Shown here one piece after another: positions 8,664 to 17,621 of a DNA stretch of 64,000 bases. The notes below the pieces were generated by a model, which saw only the letters and a list, made by a program, of their open reading frames with translations, did not search any database and was not told the DNA's origin. Position 1 is the stretch's first letter. Each line of letters begins with the position of its first letter. Position numbers and translations under genes: made by a program. The DNA lies in contig CAKQMD010000005.1 of the NCBI GenBank assembly GCA_934254925.1, forward strand, positions 1 through 64,000. The letters run 5' to 3'. The DNA comes from an uncultured Alphaproteobacteria bacterium (GTDB taxonomy: Bacteria > Pseudomonadota > Alphaproteobacteria > RF32 > CAG-239).

Positions 8664-8963
8664 ATGGAAATGTCTGAATTTGAAACCTATGATTTTCTGA
8701 TTAATGAAGAAGATGAAGCCATGCTGCTTTTGTATGTCCGTGCCGGCGAACCGCAAAATCCGACGATTGAAGTCAATTTTGCCGAAAAATCGGCAATCTT
8801 ATTCCGTAACCCTGAAGACAGCGTCCGTCTGACGCAGATTGACGACGAGGTGTTGGACAGTCTGTCCGAAGCCGACAAGCTCTTAGTCTGCGAGCTGAGT
8901 CTGGAAGAAAACGAAAAAGACACCGAAATCGTCTATGCCTATGAGGCAGAAATTACCGATTAG
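8664..8963 (+). CDS. Small acidic hypothetical protein, 99 aa
   Basis: AAAGGTT precedes the ATG at a normal distance, so the gene is probably real. The protein is strongly acidic and is predicted to form beta strands (AMLLLYVRA, PTIEVNFAEKSAILFRN, TEIVYAYEAEI). It has no signal peptide, membrane segment or motif that I recognise. It lies 134 bases upstream of the chimeric flagellin gene in the same direction, but a promoter-like sequence in between suggests separate transcription. Confidence 0.7.
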   Translation: MEMSEFETYDFLINEEDEAMLLLYVRAGEPQNPTIEVNFAEKSAILFRNPEDSVRLTQIDDEVLDSLSEADKLLVCELSLEENEKDTEIVYAYEAEITD

Positions 8964-9038
8964 TCTAATTTGACAATAAAGAGGTTAATGGATAGTATCC
9001 AAAACCCCGATTGCCTGAGGAAAAGTTTTGCAAGTTTT

Positions 9039-9067
9039 TTGAGCTGATTTCTCGTTTCTTCTATAGT
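9039..9067 (+). promoter_or_regulatory. Candidate promoter of the chimeric flagellin gene
   Basis: TTGAGC and TATAGT are separated by 17 bases, and the -10 ends 30 bases before the ATG at 9098. This is a reasonable sigma-70-type promoter. No convincing sigma-28 or sigma-54 consensus was seen in the 134-base gap. Confidence 0.45.
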
Positions 9068-9097
9068 CTTGGTATCAAACCCAAGGAGAAGAAGATA

Positions 9098-11170
9098 ATG
9101 AGCAACAGTATCAGTCTAACCGCGTCGATGCGATCAAATTTGTTAAGCCTGCAAAATATTGCGGGTCAGGTTGATTTGACGCAAAATCGTCTTTCGACCG
9201 GATTGAAGGTTAACTCGGCCATCGACAACCCTTCATCATACTACACTGCTGTTTCTTTGAACAATCGGGCTAGTGACCTTTCTTCTCTCCTCGATTCCAT
9301 GGCGCAAGGAATCCAGACGATTAAAGCGGCCACTGAGGGACTGCAGGCCGGAGCAGCTTTGTTGGAACAAGCCGCCGCCGTTGCGTCTCAAGCTTTAAAT
9401 GGCTCGTCCTCTGTCAGTAAGCCGATTGATTATTATTTGGAACAAGGTTACACAGCAATCAATTCTACGATGAACAGTGCCGAGATTGAAGCTTTGATGG
9501 TTGACGGAGCCAGGCTGGTCTTGGCTGATGACGTGGTCTTGGATGCCGGGTTGGAGATTGCGGCAAATAACGTGACGATTGACGGCAACGGCCATTGTCT
9601 AAGTTATGGCGGCACGGATGACCTTTTGTCCGTCTCCGGCAGCAATGCAACCGTTACCAATGTTAAATTGGATTATATTAACGCTTCCGGCGGATCTGCG
9701 ATTGAGGTGACGGGGTCGGCGGATATTTCCTTGATTGAAATTGAAGCTCAAGGCAATAAGGTTTACGGCATCCATTGCGATAAGGACGGCAAAATATCCT
9801 TGGACAACACTTTTGGGATTAAGGTCAGCGGACAAGGAGCACATAACTTAGTCAACGGCAATGCCGAAATTTATGATGGGAGGAGCAATACCCAAGCCAT
9901 TGTCGGTCAGATCGGAGCTAATGCTTCGGCTGCTTGGGCAACGCATCAATTTTATGCCCCGGGGGTTGTCAAAGACGACGCTACTTTCGGCCAAGGGCAA
10001 TGGTATTTGCCTTCCATCGGCGAACTCATGGAGCTTTACGGAACGGATGCCGATGCCATGACTGCCGGAGACAAATATTCCGGCGCAATTGGCGACAATA
10101 AAGATAAAATTAACGATGTTCTTGAAAAGTTAAAAACCCATGGCATTGACACGCAAATATTACAAAACGCCAGTTATTGGTCATCTTCCGAATGTATGCC
10201 CTCTCGCAGCTGGAAATTTAGTATGACCGAAGGAGCGCGTCATCTTTCCGACAAATATGCTGACAATGCTTTTGTTCGCTGTTTTTCCTTTTTAGAAAAT
10301 CGTTTCGATCCTTCGGTCAACACGCCGAAAATAGGCGACATGATGTATTCTGATATGAGCTATGGTTCTGTTGATGATTATAACGGCGACAAAACAGCTG
10401 TCGGTGTTGTCGTCTGGACTTCTGAAGACGGACGTTCGGCCAAAATCATCGGTTTGCAAGATTTATGCTTTAGCTCTCGGGAGGAAATCGAAAGTTTCAA
10501 TCCTGACAAGCCTTATTCAGGCGCCGTGCAGGCACCGCATTGGACTCTGGAAGCCGATAAAAGTACCGATATTTCCGACATAACAAACATGTTAGCCGCA
10601 GACTTATTAAAAGCCGCGCAATCCGGTGGGGAGGTTGCGGTCGGCAATACCGGTCTGACGCCCGAGCGGAAGACCTATGTTGCGTCTCGCACTCAAATTT
10701 CTTCTTACAATGAGCTTCTCTCTCAATACGAGTCGCTCATTAAAGACAGCTCTTATAAAGGAATTAACCTGCTGCAGGAACAAGAATTGACGGTAACCTT
10801 CAACGAGGACCGTTCGGCACGGTTGGCCATACGGGGCAAAGACCTTACTCTCAAGGCCCTGGGCTTAAATGCTGCCGATTGGTTGATTGTTGAGGACGTG
10901 GCCCGGTCTTTGGCAGAAATTTCCGCCGCTCTCGGTCAGATTCGTCAGGCTTCCGGTCAGTTCGGCAATTATTATTCGATTGTCACCACGCGAGAGAACT
11001 TCACGCAAAACCTGATCAACGTGCTGACCGAAGGCGCCGACAAGTTGACCTTGGCCGACATGAACGAGGAGTCGGCCAACATGCTGGCCCTGCAAACCCG
11101 GCAACAGTTGGCGGTTAACTCCTTGTCTTTGGCCTCCCAAGCCAGCCAGTCGATCCTCAAATTGTTTTAG
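9098..11170 (+). CDS. Chimeric flagellin with beta-helix and DUF1566/Lcl-like insert
   Basis: Start chosen at 9098 (AAGGAGAAGAAGATA before ATG), which gives a classical flagellin N-terminus; the ORF start at 9011 has no such support. Residues 1-100 are the N-terminal D0/D1 helices (LTQNRLSTGLKVNSAIDNPS, YYTAVSLNNRASDLSSLLDS). Residues 530-690 are the C-terminal D1/D0, ending in LKLF, close to the flagellin at 1-546. Between them are about 420 residues of non-flagellin sequence. Residues 135-235 look like parallel beta-helix rungs (NNVTIDGNGH, NATVTNVKLDYI, SGGSAIEVTGSADI). Residues 235-400 have DUF1566/Lcl hallmarks (GQWYLPSIGELMELY, ASYWSSSE, AFVRCFSF). Residues 408-482 have the associated pattern KIGDMMYSDMSYG...AVGVVVW. 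The insert carries five cysteines. Polymerised, it would display a lectin-like domain along the filament. The insert's function is inferred. Confidence 0.88.
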   Translation: MSNSISLTASMRSNLLSLQNIAGQVDLTQNRLSTGLKVNSAIDNPSSYYTAVSLNNRASDLSSLLDSMAQGIQTIKAATEGLQAGAALLEQAAAVASQALNGSSSVSKPIDYYLEQGYTAINSTMNSAEIEALMVDGARLVLADDVVLDAGLEIAANNVTIDGNGHCLSYGGTDDLLSVSGSNATVTNVKLDYINASGGSAIEVTGSADISLIEIEAQGNKVYGIHCDKDGKISLDNTFGIKVSGQGAHNLVNGNAEIYDGRSNTQAIVGQIGANASAAWATHQFYAPGVVKDDATFGQGQWYLPSIGELMELYGTDADAMTAGDKYSGAIGDNKDKINDVLEKLKTHGIDTQILQNASYWSSSECMPSRSWKFSMTEGARHLSDKYADNAFVRCFSFLENRFDPSVNTPKIGDMMYSDMSYGSVDDYNGDKTAVGVVVWTSEDGRSAKIIGLQDLCFSSREEIESFNPDKPYSGAVQAPHWTLEADKSTDISDITNMLAADLLKAAQSGGEVAVGNTGLTPERKTYVASRTQISSYNELLSQYESLIKDSSYKGINLLQEQELTVTFNEDRSARLAIRGKDLTLKALGLNAADWLIVEDVARSLAEISAALGQIRQASGQFGNYYSIVTTRENFTQNLINVLTEGADKLTLADMNEESANMLALQTRQQLAVNSLSLASQASQSILKLF

Positions 11171-12472
11171 CTATTCTTCCTCGCCGACTTCTTGGACGCG
11201 TCTGATGTCGGCGCCGACACCTTTGAGTTTTTCTTCCAGTTTTTCATAGCCGCGATCAAGGTGATAGACGCGATTGACAGTCGTTTCGCCGTCGGCGACC
11301 AACCCGGCCAGAATCAGGGCAAAAGAAGCGCGAAGATCCGTTGCCATCACTTGAGCTCCGGAAAGCTTCTTGACGCCGCGCACAATGGCTGAAGCGTGAC
11401 CGTGCACGTTGATGTCGGCACCCATGCGCAACAGTTCCGGCACATGCATAAAGCGGTTTTCAAAAATCGTTTCCGTAACCATTGAGGCGCCTTCCGCCGT
11501 CAACATCAAGGCCAAAAACTGCGCCTGCAAATCCGTCGGAAAACCGGGAAAAGGCTCCGTCATGATGTCTTTGCCCACCAAAGTACGGTCGCGGGCGTCA
11601 ACGACAATACTGTTTTCCTTTTCTTCAATTGTTACGCCCATGTCTCGTAAAATTTGCAAAGGTTTTTTGAGTGTTTGCGGCAAAGCATTGATCAACTCGA
11701 TTCGGCCGCGGGTAATAGCGGCGGCGACGGCATAAGATCCGGCCTCGATTCGGTCGGCGATGACCTTGTGTTTGGCACCGTGCAACTTTTCCACGCCTTC
11801 AATCGTCAGCACCGGCGTACCGATTCCGCTGATTTTGGCACCCATCGCATTGAGCAGTTCTGCCAGATCACCGATTTCCGGTTCCATGGCGGCATTCTCC
11901 AAAACCGTCGTTCCTTCGGCCAAGGTAGCGGCCATCAGGATATTGCAGGTCGCACCGACGGAAACTGTGCGGAAAACGATGTTGGCACCTTTGAGCCGTC
12001 CATTCGCTTCGGCATAGACATAGCCGTTTTTAATTTCGATTTTTGCGCCCATTTGTTCCAGCGAACTCAGATGAATGTCCATCGGTCGGGCACCGATGGC
12101 GCAGCCGCCGGGCAAAGAGAGTTCGCATTTGCCGTAACGAGCCAGAAGCGGCCCCAAAACATAGTAGGAGGCCCTCATTTTTCGCACATAATCGTAAGGG
12201 GCGACAAGGGAGGTTGCCTTTGGCGTCCGGTAGGAATAAGTTTTGGTGGGGTGTCCGTCGACAAAGTCGTCAAACTCGTCGATTTGCGTTCCCAATTGTT
12301 CCAAAAGGGCATTCATGGCTTTAATGTCTGAAAGCATCGGCATATTGGTGAGGGTCACTGTGTCTTCCGTCAGTAGGCTGGCGCAAATCAAGGGCAGGGC
12401 GGCATTTTTTGCGCCGCTGATGTAAATTTGGCCTTCTAAGCGGTTTCCGCCGATGATTTTAATCTGATCCAT
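11171..12472 (-). CDS. murA: UDP-N-acetylglucosamine 1-carboxyvinyltransferase
   Basis: Transfers enolpyruvate from PEP to UDP-GlcNAc, the first committed step of peptidoglycan synthesis, in the cytoplasm. The N-terminus ([20 protein letters not shown]) and the catalytic loop [11 protein letters not shown] with the PEP-reactive, fosfomycin-sensitive Cys124 are intact. The rest is an EPSP-synthase-type fold of normal length (433 aa). The stop codon directly abuts the stop of the convergent flagellin. The start overlaps a small basic-protein gene by 14 bases, so the two form one transcription unit. Confidence 0.97.
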   Translation of the reverse strand: MDQIKIIGGNRLEGQIYISGAKNAALPLICASLLTEDTVTLTNMPMLSDIKAMNALLEQLGTQIDEFDDFVDGHPTKTYSYRTPKATSLVAPYDYVRKMRASYYVLGPLLARYGKCELSLPGGCAIGARPMDIHLSSLEQMGAKIEIKNGYVYAEANGRLKGANIVFRTVSVGATCNILMAATLAEGTTVLENAAMEPEIGDLAELLNAMGAKISGIGTPVLTIEGVEKLHGAKHKVIADRIEAGSYAVAAAITRGRIELINALPQTLKKPLQILRDMGVTIEEKENSIVVDARDRTLVGKDIMTEPFPGFPTDLQAQFLALMLTAEGASMVTETIFENRFMHVPELLRMGADINVHGHASAIVRGVKKLSGAQVMATDLRASFALILAGLVADGETTVNRVYHLDRGYEKLEEKLKGVGADIRRVQEVGEEE

Positions 12473-12617
12473 GGCTTTTCTCCTGATTTTGGGTTGCTTT
12501 CAATTTTGCGCGTTCCTGCAGTTGTTTCTTGCGTTTTTCCAAATTTTTCTGCAGCATTTTTGCTTCTTTTTCAAAGCGAATGTCCCGCCGTTTTTTTGGG
12601 GTTTTATTGTCGGTCAT
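12459..12617 (-). CDS. Small basic coiled-coil-like protein upstream of murA
   Basis: A 52-residue protein (start at 12617, with GGAG six bases upstream; ATGs at 12620 and 12650 are alternatives). It is highly charged, Lys/Glu/Arg/Gln-rich and predicted to be one long helix ([20 protein letters not shown]). Its 3' end overlaps the murA start by 14 bases, which suggests translational coupling. Function unknown. Confidence 0.6.
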   Translation of the reverse strand: MTDNKTPKKRRDIRFEKEAKMLQKNLEKRKKQLQERAKLKATQNQEKSHGSD

Positions 12618-12725
12618 CATTGTCTCCATCCGGTATTTTGATTTGATCATAACAACACAAGCTTAACAAAGAGATAAGATTTCTCTGCAGCGGCAAAAAT
12701 CCCCGCCGCAGCGGGGATAATAAGC

Positions 12726-13742
12726 TTACCGGCCGAAAACGGCATCCTTGAGGCGTTTGAGAGTTGCCGCGGCGTCCGGGCGCGCTTTGGCCGCACCGGC
12801 AGCCAACAGTTCTTCCACCTCGTTGAAATGTGCCATGTAATAATAGTATTTTTCTCTGATGTCTTTAATCTCGGCAATAACGGCGTCAAGAAGCATGTTC
12901 TTGATATGTCCGTAGCCGAGTTTTCCCTCTCGCAAACCGTCGGCCATTTCCTGGAGTTGGGCCGGTGCGGCGATGGATTTGTAGATTTGGTAAACCAAAA
13001 TTTCTTCCGGATCTTTCGGTTCTTCCATCGGTCGGGAATCGGTTTTGATGGAGAAGATGGCTTTTTTGATGATCTGATCTTCGGTGAAAAGAGGAATGAC
13101 GTTGCCATAGGACTTGCTCATCTTTCGGCCGTCAACGCCGGGAACGACGGCCACATGTTCGTCAATGTAATATTCCGGCAGACTTAAAAGTTGACGATTG
13201 TAATGGGCATTGATAGCGCCGGCGATATCTCTGGCAATTTCCACATGCTGCACCTGGTCTTTTCCCACCGGTACAATGTCGGAATCATAGGCCAGAATAT
13301 CGGCCGCCATCAGGGTCGGATAAGTATAAAGCCCCATATTGATGCCGTCGTCGTCAGCTTTTCCCACCTCGCGGTTTTTGTCGACGGCAGCTTTATAAGC
13401 ATGAGCCTTGTTCATAAAGCCTTTGGGCGTATAGGCGTATAAAATGGTTGTGATCTCGGGGATCTCGGGAATATCCGACTGCCGGTAAAAAACGGATTTT
13501 TCCGGGTCCAACCCGCCGGCAAGGTAAATGCAAGCGATCTCCTTCATTTTCTGGTTCAAGATTTCGGGATCTTTCTCGGCGTTGATGGCGTGATAGTCGG
13601 CAATGAACATATAATGCCGTCCGTTGGCGGCGAGAGCCTTCTTTCCCAAGGCGATAGCCGGTTTGATCGCGCCGAGGTAATTTCCGAGATGTGGGGTGCC
13701 TGTTGGTTTGACCCCGGTCAAAATCTTTTTTCCTTCAAACAT
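12726..13742 (-). CDS. trpS: Tryptophanyl-tRNA synthetase
   Basis: Class I aminoacyl-tRNA synthetase that charges tRNA-Trp. It has the family form of the HIGH motif (TGVKPTGTPHLGNYLGA), the Trp/ATP pocket segment LMAADILAYDSDIVPVGKDQ and GRKMSKSYGN as KMSKS. I prefer the ATG at 13742 (MFEGKKILTG), which has AAGGAA ten bases upstream. An in-frame ATG at 13763 would add seven residues. Length (338) is normal. It is divergent from serS with a 116-base AT-rich gap between. Confidence 0.96.
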   Translation of the reverse strand: MFEGKKILTGVKPTGTPHLGNYLGAIKPAIALGKKALAANGRHYMFIADYHAINAEKDPEILNQKMKEIACIYLAGGLDPEKSVFYRQSDIPEIPEITTILYAYTPKGFMNKAHAYKAAVDKNREVGKADDDGINMGLYTYPTLMAADILAYDSDIVPVGKDQVQHVEIARDIAGAINAHYNRQLLSLPEYYIDEHVAVVPGVDGRKMSKSYGNVIPLFTEDQIIKKAIFSIKTDSRPMEEPKDPEEILVYQIYKSIAAPAQLQEMADGLREGKLGYGHIKNMLLDAVIAEIKDIREKYYYYMAHFNEVEELLAAGAAKARPDAAATLKRLKDAVFGR

Positions 13743-13858
13743 TTTTGTGTTATTCCTTGACATATTTTTGTTGTATTTATTTATAGAATTGATACTCTAT
13801 GCACGGATTAAAATCAATTAAAATATAAACTTATATCAAAAATTAGGACAAAGAAACG

Positions 13859-15145
13859 ATGTTGGATATGAAATTTATTATTGAGAACCCGGATCTCGTC
13901 AAAACAGGCTTGGCCAAAAAAGGCTATGGTCCCGATGCGATAGATATTGACGCTCTGATCGCGTTGCATAAAGATATCAATAAATTAAAAACCTCATCTC
14001 AGTCTTTGTCCGAAGAAAAGAACAAACTCAGCAATTCCATCAAAAACGCTTCGCCGGAAGAACGTCCGGCCATTATTGCCAAGAGTAAGGAAATCGGCGA
14101 AGAACTGAAGACGGAGCAGGAAAAATTGGCCGTCGAACAAGCCAAATTTGACGAGATTATGCTGCGTATGCCCAATCTGCCTTCGCCGGAAAGCCCCGTC
14201 GGCCCGGATGATTCCGCCAATGTGGTGCGTCGTCGTGTCGGCGAACCGCGGAAATTTGACTTTGCTCCCAAAGATCATGTCGAATTGATGGAGTTCAACG
14301 ATTGGTCGGAGATGGAACGCATTGCCCGGATTTCCGGTTCCAGGACTTATGCCATCAAAAACGATCTTGCCCGGCTGGAACTGGCCATTCACATGATGGT
14401 GTTGGACAAGTTGCGCTCTTACGGCTTTACGGTTATCACCGTTCCGTCCCTTTCTAAGGAAAAGCCGCTTTACGGCCAGGGTTATCTTCCCTTCTCGCGG
14501 GATGAAATTTATTACATGCCGGCAGACGACGTTTATCTTTCCGGCACCGCAGAGCTGATTTTGAACTCGCTGCGTGCCGACGAAATTTTGAATGAAAACG
14601 AGCTGCCGATTCTTTACGCCGGTTTTTCACCCTGTTTCCGTCGTGAGGCCGGTGCCGCGGGCAAAGACACGCGCGGTCTGGTGCGTGTCCACCAATTTAT
14701 GAAGACCGAGCAGTTCGTTATCTGCAAAAACGATATTGCCGAAAGCGAAAAATGGCACAAAAAACTGCTGGAAATCTCGGAAGAGATTTTGCAGGATCTG
14801 GAGTTGCCGTATCAGGTGTTGGAGGTCTGCACCGGTGACATGGGCGCTCCCAAATACCGCCAGTATGACCTTGAAGCTTGGGTGCCTTCGCAAAACTGCT
14901 ACCGGGAAACGCATTCCTGCTCCAATATTACCGAGTGGCAGGCGCGGCGCACCAATCTACGTTATCGCGACAATGCCAACGGCAAGGTTCGCTTTGTCCA
15001 TACCTTAAACAATACCGGCATTGCCACACCGCGGGCGCTGGTGCCGTTTATTGAAAATCATCAAAATGCCGACGGTACGGTGAATATTCCCCTCAAGCTT
15101 CAGCCTTATATGGGCGGCAAGACCAAGATTGGCAAAAACCTCTGA
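13859..15145 (+). CDS. serS: Seryl-tRNA synthetase
   Basis: Class II synthetase that charges tRNA-Ser. The start MLDMKFIIENPDLV matches the family's usual MLDIKFIRENP beginning. Residues 30-105 form the long antiparallel coiled-coil arm that grips the tRNA-Ser long variable arm. Class II motif 2 is FSPCFRREAGAAGKDTRGL, with VHQFMKTEQ following. Motif 3 is the GIATPRALVPFIE region. Length 428 is normal. Confidence 0.97.
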   Translation: MLDMKFIIENPDLVKTGLAKKGYGPDAIDIDALIALHKDINKLKTSSQSLSEEKNKLSNSIKNASPEERPAIIAKSKEIGEELKTEQEKLAVEQAKFDEIMLRMPNLPSPESPVGPDDSANVVRRRVGEPRKFDFAPKDHVELMEFNDWSEMERIARISGSRTYAIKNDLARLELAIHMMVLDKLRSYGFTVITVPSLSKEKPLYGQGYLPFSRDEIYYMPADDVYLSGTAELILNSLRADEILNENELPILYAGFSPCFRREAGAAGKDTRGLVRVHQFMKTEQFVICKNDIAESEKWHKKLLEISEEILQDLELPYQVLEVCTGDMGAPKYRQYDLEAWVPSQNCYRETHSCSNITEWQARRTNLRYRDNANGKVRFVHTLNNTGIATPRALVPFIENHQNADGTVNIPLKLQPYMGGKTKIGKNL

Positions 15146-15279
15146 TCCGTTTTGCAATCCCGGTTGCTTCTTTCGCACCGGGATTGCTTTATGTCCGTTG
15201 TCGGGCTGATCCTTTTTCCTATTGAACAACCGATTTGATGAATTATCTATGTGACAAGTGCAACATAATGGGTGAAAAA

Positions 15280-15981
15280 ATGCCGCTGCTCAATTTATCC
15301 GACCTGAAAATCGTTATCTTTGACTGGGATAACACCCTGGCGCAAAGCCGGCCGGCATTGCTGTTTTCCATCAATTTGGTATTGGCGGAATACGGCTTGC
15401 CCGGGTTTGACTTTTTTGCTTCCAAGAGGGATCCCGAGTTGTCTTTCAAGCAAAATTTTCCTCTGATGTTCGGTCCCAAGGCGCAGGAGATCTATGACCG
15501 CTACCGCGAGATATACAAGGCCAATGTCAAGGAGCTGATTTCCGCTTTTCCCGGAACGCATAACGTGTTGGAGTTTTTTCATCGCCGCGGCATCAAATTG
15601 ATGATCATGACCAACAAGGAGCGGTGCCTTTTGGAATACGAGTTGCCGCTGCTCTATGACGCTTCCCTTTTTGAAAAAATCGTCTGCGGACAGGAAGCGC
15701 CGCGCGACAAGCCTTTTGGCGACCAGGCGCTTTATGCCCTGGAAGGTTATCTGCAACCGGAAGAAATTACCGCAGACAAGGTTTGGATCATCGGCGATTC
15801 GACCCAAGACAGCGACTGCGCTTTGGCGGTCGGCGCTCTGCCGATCCGCATCGGACAACCGATCTGGGGAAACGACAGTCCGCACCGGACGGATATTCAC
15901 TATTTTTCCGACTTTGTCAGTTTTTTTGATTGTCTGGGAAAATCCGCCGGCGCAGCGACGCAAAATTTTTCATCTCATTAG
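15280..15981 (+). CDS. HAD-superfamily phosphatase (phosphoglycolate phosphatase-like)
   Basis: All four HAD motifs are present: FDWDNTL (nucleophile and general-acid Asp), IMTNKE (motif II), the Lys in DKPFGDQ (motif III) and GDSTQDSDCA (motif IV). The cap region is helical, of the phosphoglycolate phosphatase/Gph class. The substrate is not determinable. The start is uncertain: GGGTGA before 15280 favours that ATG, but ATG 15268 and TTG/ATG 15235/15238 are in frame. It precedes the MEMO-AMMECR1 gene by 65 bases in the same direction. Confidence 0.85.
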   Translation: MPLLNLSDLKIVIFDWDNTLAQSRPALLFSINLVLAEYGLPGFDFFASKRDPELSFKQNFPLMFGPKAQEIYDRYREIYKANVKELISAFPGTHNVLEFFHRRGIKLMIMTNKERCLLEYELPLLYDASLFEKIVCGQEAPRDKPFGDQALYALEGYLQPEEITADKVWIIGDSTQDSDCALAVGALPIRIGQPIWGNDSPHRTDIHYFSDFVSFFDCLGKSAGAATQNFSSH

Positions 15982-16046
15982 CGAATTCTTAAAACAAAAC
16001 GCCTAAGCTTAACCCGTCTGGAACAAACCTTTGAGAAGATTCGCCG

Positions 16047-17621
16047 ATGAGCAAATTTGAAATCGATTACGGCCGCCTGCCGCGCTATATCTTTGTCGCC
16101 TTGGCCCTGCTGGCTCTGCTGGTGTTGAATTATTGCCGTTTTACCACCCATATCGGCTCAAATTCGCAATTGATAAACGATTATTATTCCGGAGATGATG
16201 AAATGGACAAAGAGCGCATGCCCGCCGTTGCCGGTTTGTTTTACGAGGCGGATCCTCAGGCGTTGGAAAAAAGCCTGGATCTTTACCTTGGCGCCGAGGC
16301 CGGATCGCGCCGCATATCTCAGCCGCATTTGTTGATTGTGCCGCATGCCGGATACCAATATTCGGCCAAGGTTGCGGCCAAGGCTTATAAGGAACTGTCG
16401 CAATTTAAAGATCGGATCAGAAACGTGATTTTGGTCGGCCCTTCGCATCGCGTGGCTTTTCGGGGAATAGCGCTTTCTCCTGCCGATTATTTTTCAACCC
16501 CTTTGGGCAAAATCCCCCTCAACCGCGAGATCAACGAAGAATTAAGCCGTCGTCCCGGTTTCAGGTATTTTGAGGAGGCGCATTTGCACGAGCATTCTCT
16601 GGAGGTACAGCTGCCGTTTTTGCAAAAGACGCTGTCCTCCGGATTCAAAATAGTGCCATTGGTTTATGGCGCGGCGGATCCCGCCGTTTTGGCCGAGGCT
16701 CTTGCCCCCTATCTCGGCCGCGAAGACACGGTGATAATCGTCTCGGCCGATTTGTCGCATTATCTGGATTATGAAGCCGCGCAAAAGCAAGATCGCCAAA
16801 CCGCGGACAAGGTTGCCGCCGCTCTTCCCGAAGTGGAAGATCATATGTCTTGCGGTGCCGTCGGCATCAATGCGGCTTTATTGCTGGCACAAAAGCGCCA
16901 ATTGCAGCCGGAAATGCTGGATATGGCCAATTCTGGAGACGCTGGCGGAGAATATAATGCGGTTGTCGGTTATGGCTCTTGGCTCTTTGCCGAAAATCAA
17001 AAAAAGCCGTCCCGTCCGCTCAGCCATTTGGAGCAAGAGGTACTCAACCTGAAGAGCTTTGCGGTGGATCATGGCAAAGATTTGTTAAAAATCGCCCGGA
17101 TTGCTTTGGAAGAAGCCGTGTTACACCATAATCGGTTTAAGCCGTCGCGCGCTGATTATCCTGATGTTTTGTTTGACAAAGGGGCGGCCTTCGTCACCCT
17201 TTACAAAAACGGCGAATTGCGCGGTTGTATCGGTTCTTTGTTACCTAATATGGCCGTTGCCGGAGATGTTGCCGCCAATGCTTATGCCGCGGCTTTGGAG
17301 GATTCGCGTTTTCCGCCGGTCAACGCCGATGAGCTGCCGCAGATTGAGGTTTCCGTATCTCTGGTGTCGGATTATGAAAGAATAGACTTTACTTCTGAAG
17401 AAGACTTGCTGAAGCGGCTGCAGCCCGGGACTGACGGCCTGATTATCCGGGACGGCAATCGCCAAGGTGTCTTTTTGCCGGTTGTTTGGCAGCAGCTGCC
17501 GGATCGGCGCGATTTTTTGAACAATTTGAAAATAAAGGCCGGCATGAGTCCGAGTTATTGGTCCAATAACATCAAGGCTTATAGATTCCGGGTTGTGGAG
17601 ATAAAGACAAATGCAGATTAA
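16047..17621 (+). CDS. Membrane-anchored MEMO-AMMECR1 fusion (AmmeMemo protein)
   Basis: Residues 12-30 are a single N-terminal membrane segment (YIFVALALLALLVLNYC). From about residue 55 to 325 there is a MEMO1-family domain: PAVAGLFYEADPQALE, LIVPHAGYQYSAKVAAKAY, VGPSHRVAFRG, SADLSHYLDY and SCGAVGI. From about residue 345 to 520 there is an AMMECR1 domain: AAFVTLYKNGELRGCIGSLL, VAANAYAAALEDSRFP, VSVSLVS. These domains, separate or fused, occur with a radical SAM protein as the 'AmmeMemoRadiSam' set. No radical SAM gene is present here. MEMO-family proteins have a metal-binding, dioxygenase-like fold, and the biochemical role is unsettled. Its end overlaps the M49-like gene by 11 bases. Confidence 0.9.
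   Translation: MSKFEIDYGRLPRYIFVALALLALLVLNYCRFTTHIGSNSQLINDYYSGDDEMDKERMPAVAGLFYEADPQALEKSLDLYLGAEAGSRRISQPHLLIVPHAGYQYSAKVAAKAYKELSQFKDRIRNVILVGPSHRVAFRGIALSPADYFSTPLGKIPLNREINEELSRRPGFRYFEEAHLHEHSLEVQLPFLQKTLSSGFKIVPLVYGAADPAVLAEALAPYLGREDTVIIVSADLSHYLDYEAAQKQDRQTADKVAAALPEVEDHMSCGAVGINAALLLAQKRQLQPEMLDMANSGDAGGEYNAVVGYGSWLFAENQKKPSRPLSHLEQEVLNLKSFAVDHGKDLLKIARIALEEAVLHHNRFKPSRADYPDVLFDKGAAFVTLYKNGELRGCIGSLLPNMAVAGDVAANAYAAALEDSRFPPVNADELPQIEVSVSLVSDYERIDFTSEEDLLKRLQPGTDGLIIRDGNRQGVFLPVVWQQLPDRRDFLNNLKIKAGMSPSYWSNNIKAYRFRVVEIKTNAD

Noticed and set aside
9011..9097. 29-residue N-terminal extension of the chimeric flagellin
   Set aside because: It crosses the likely promoter, and flagellins begin directly with the D0 helix; the ATG at 9098 has a strong ribosome site.
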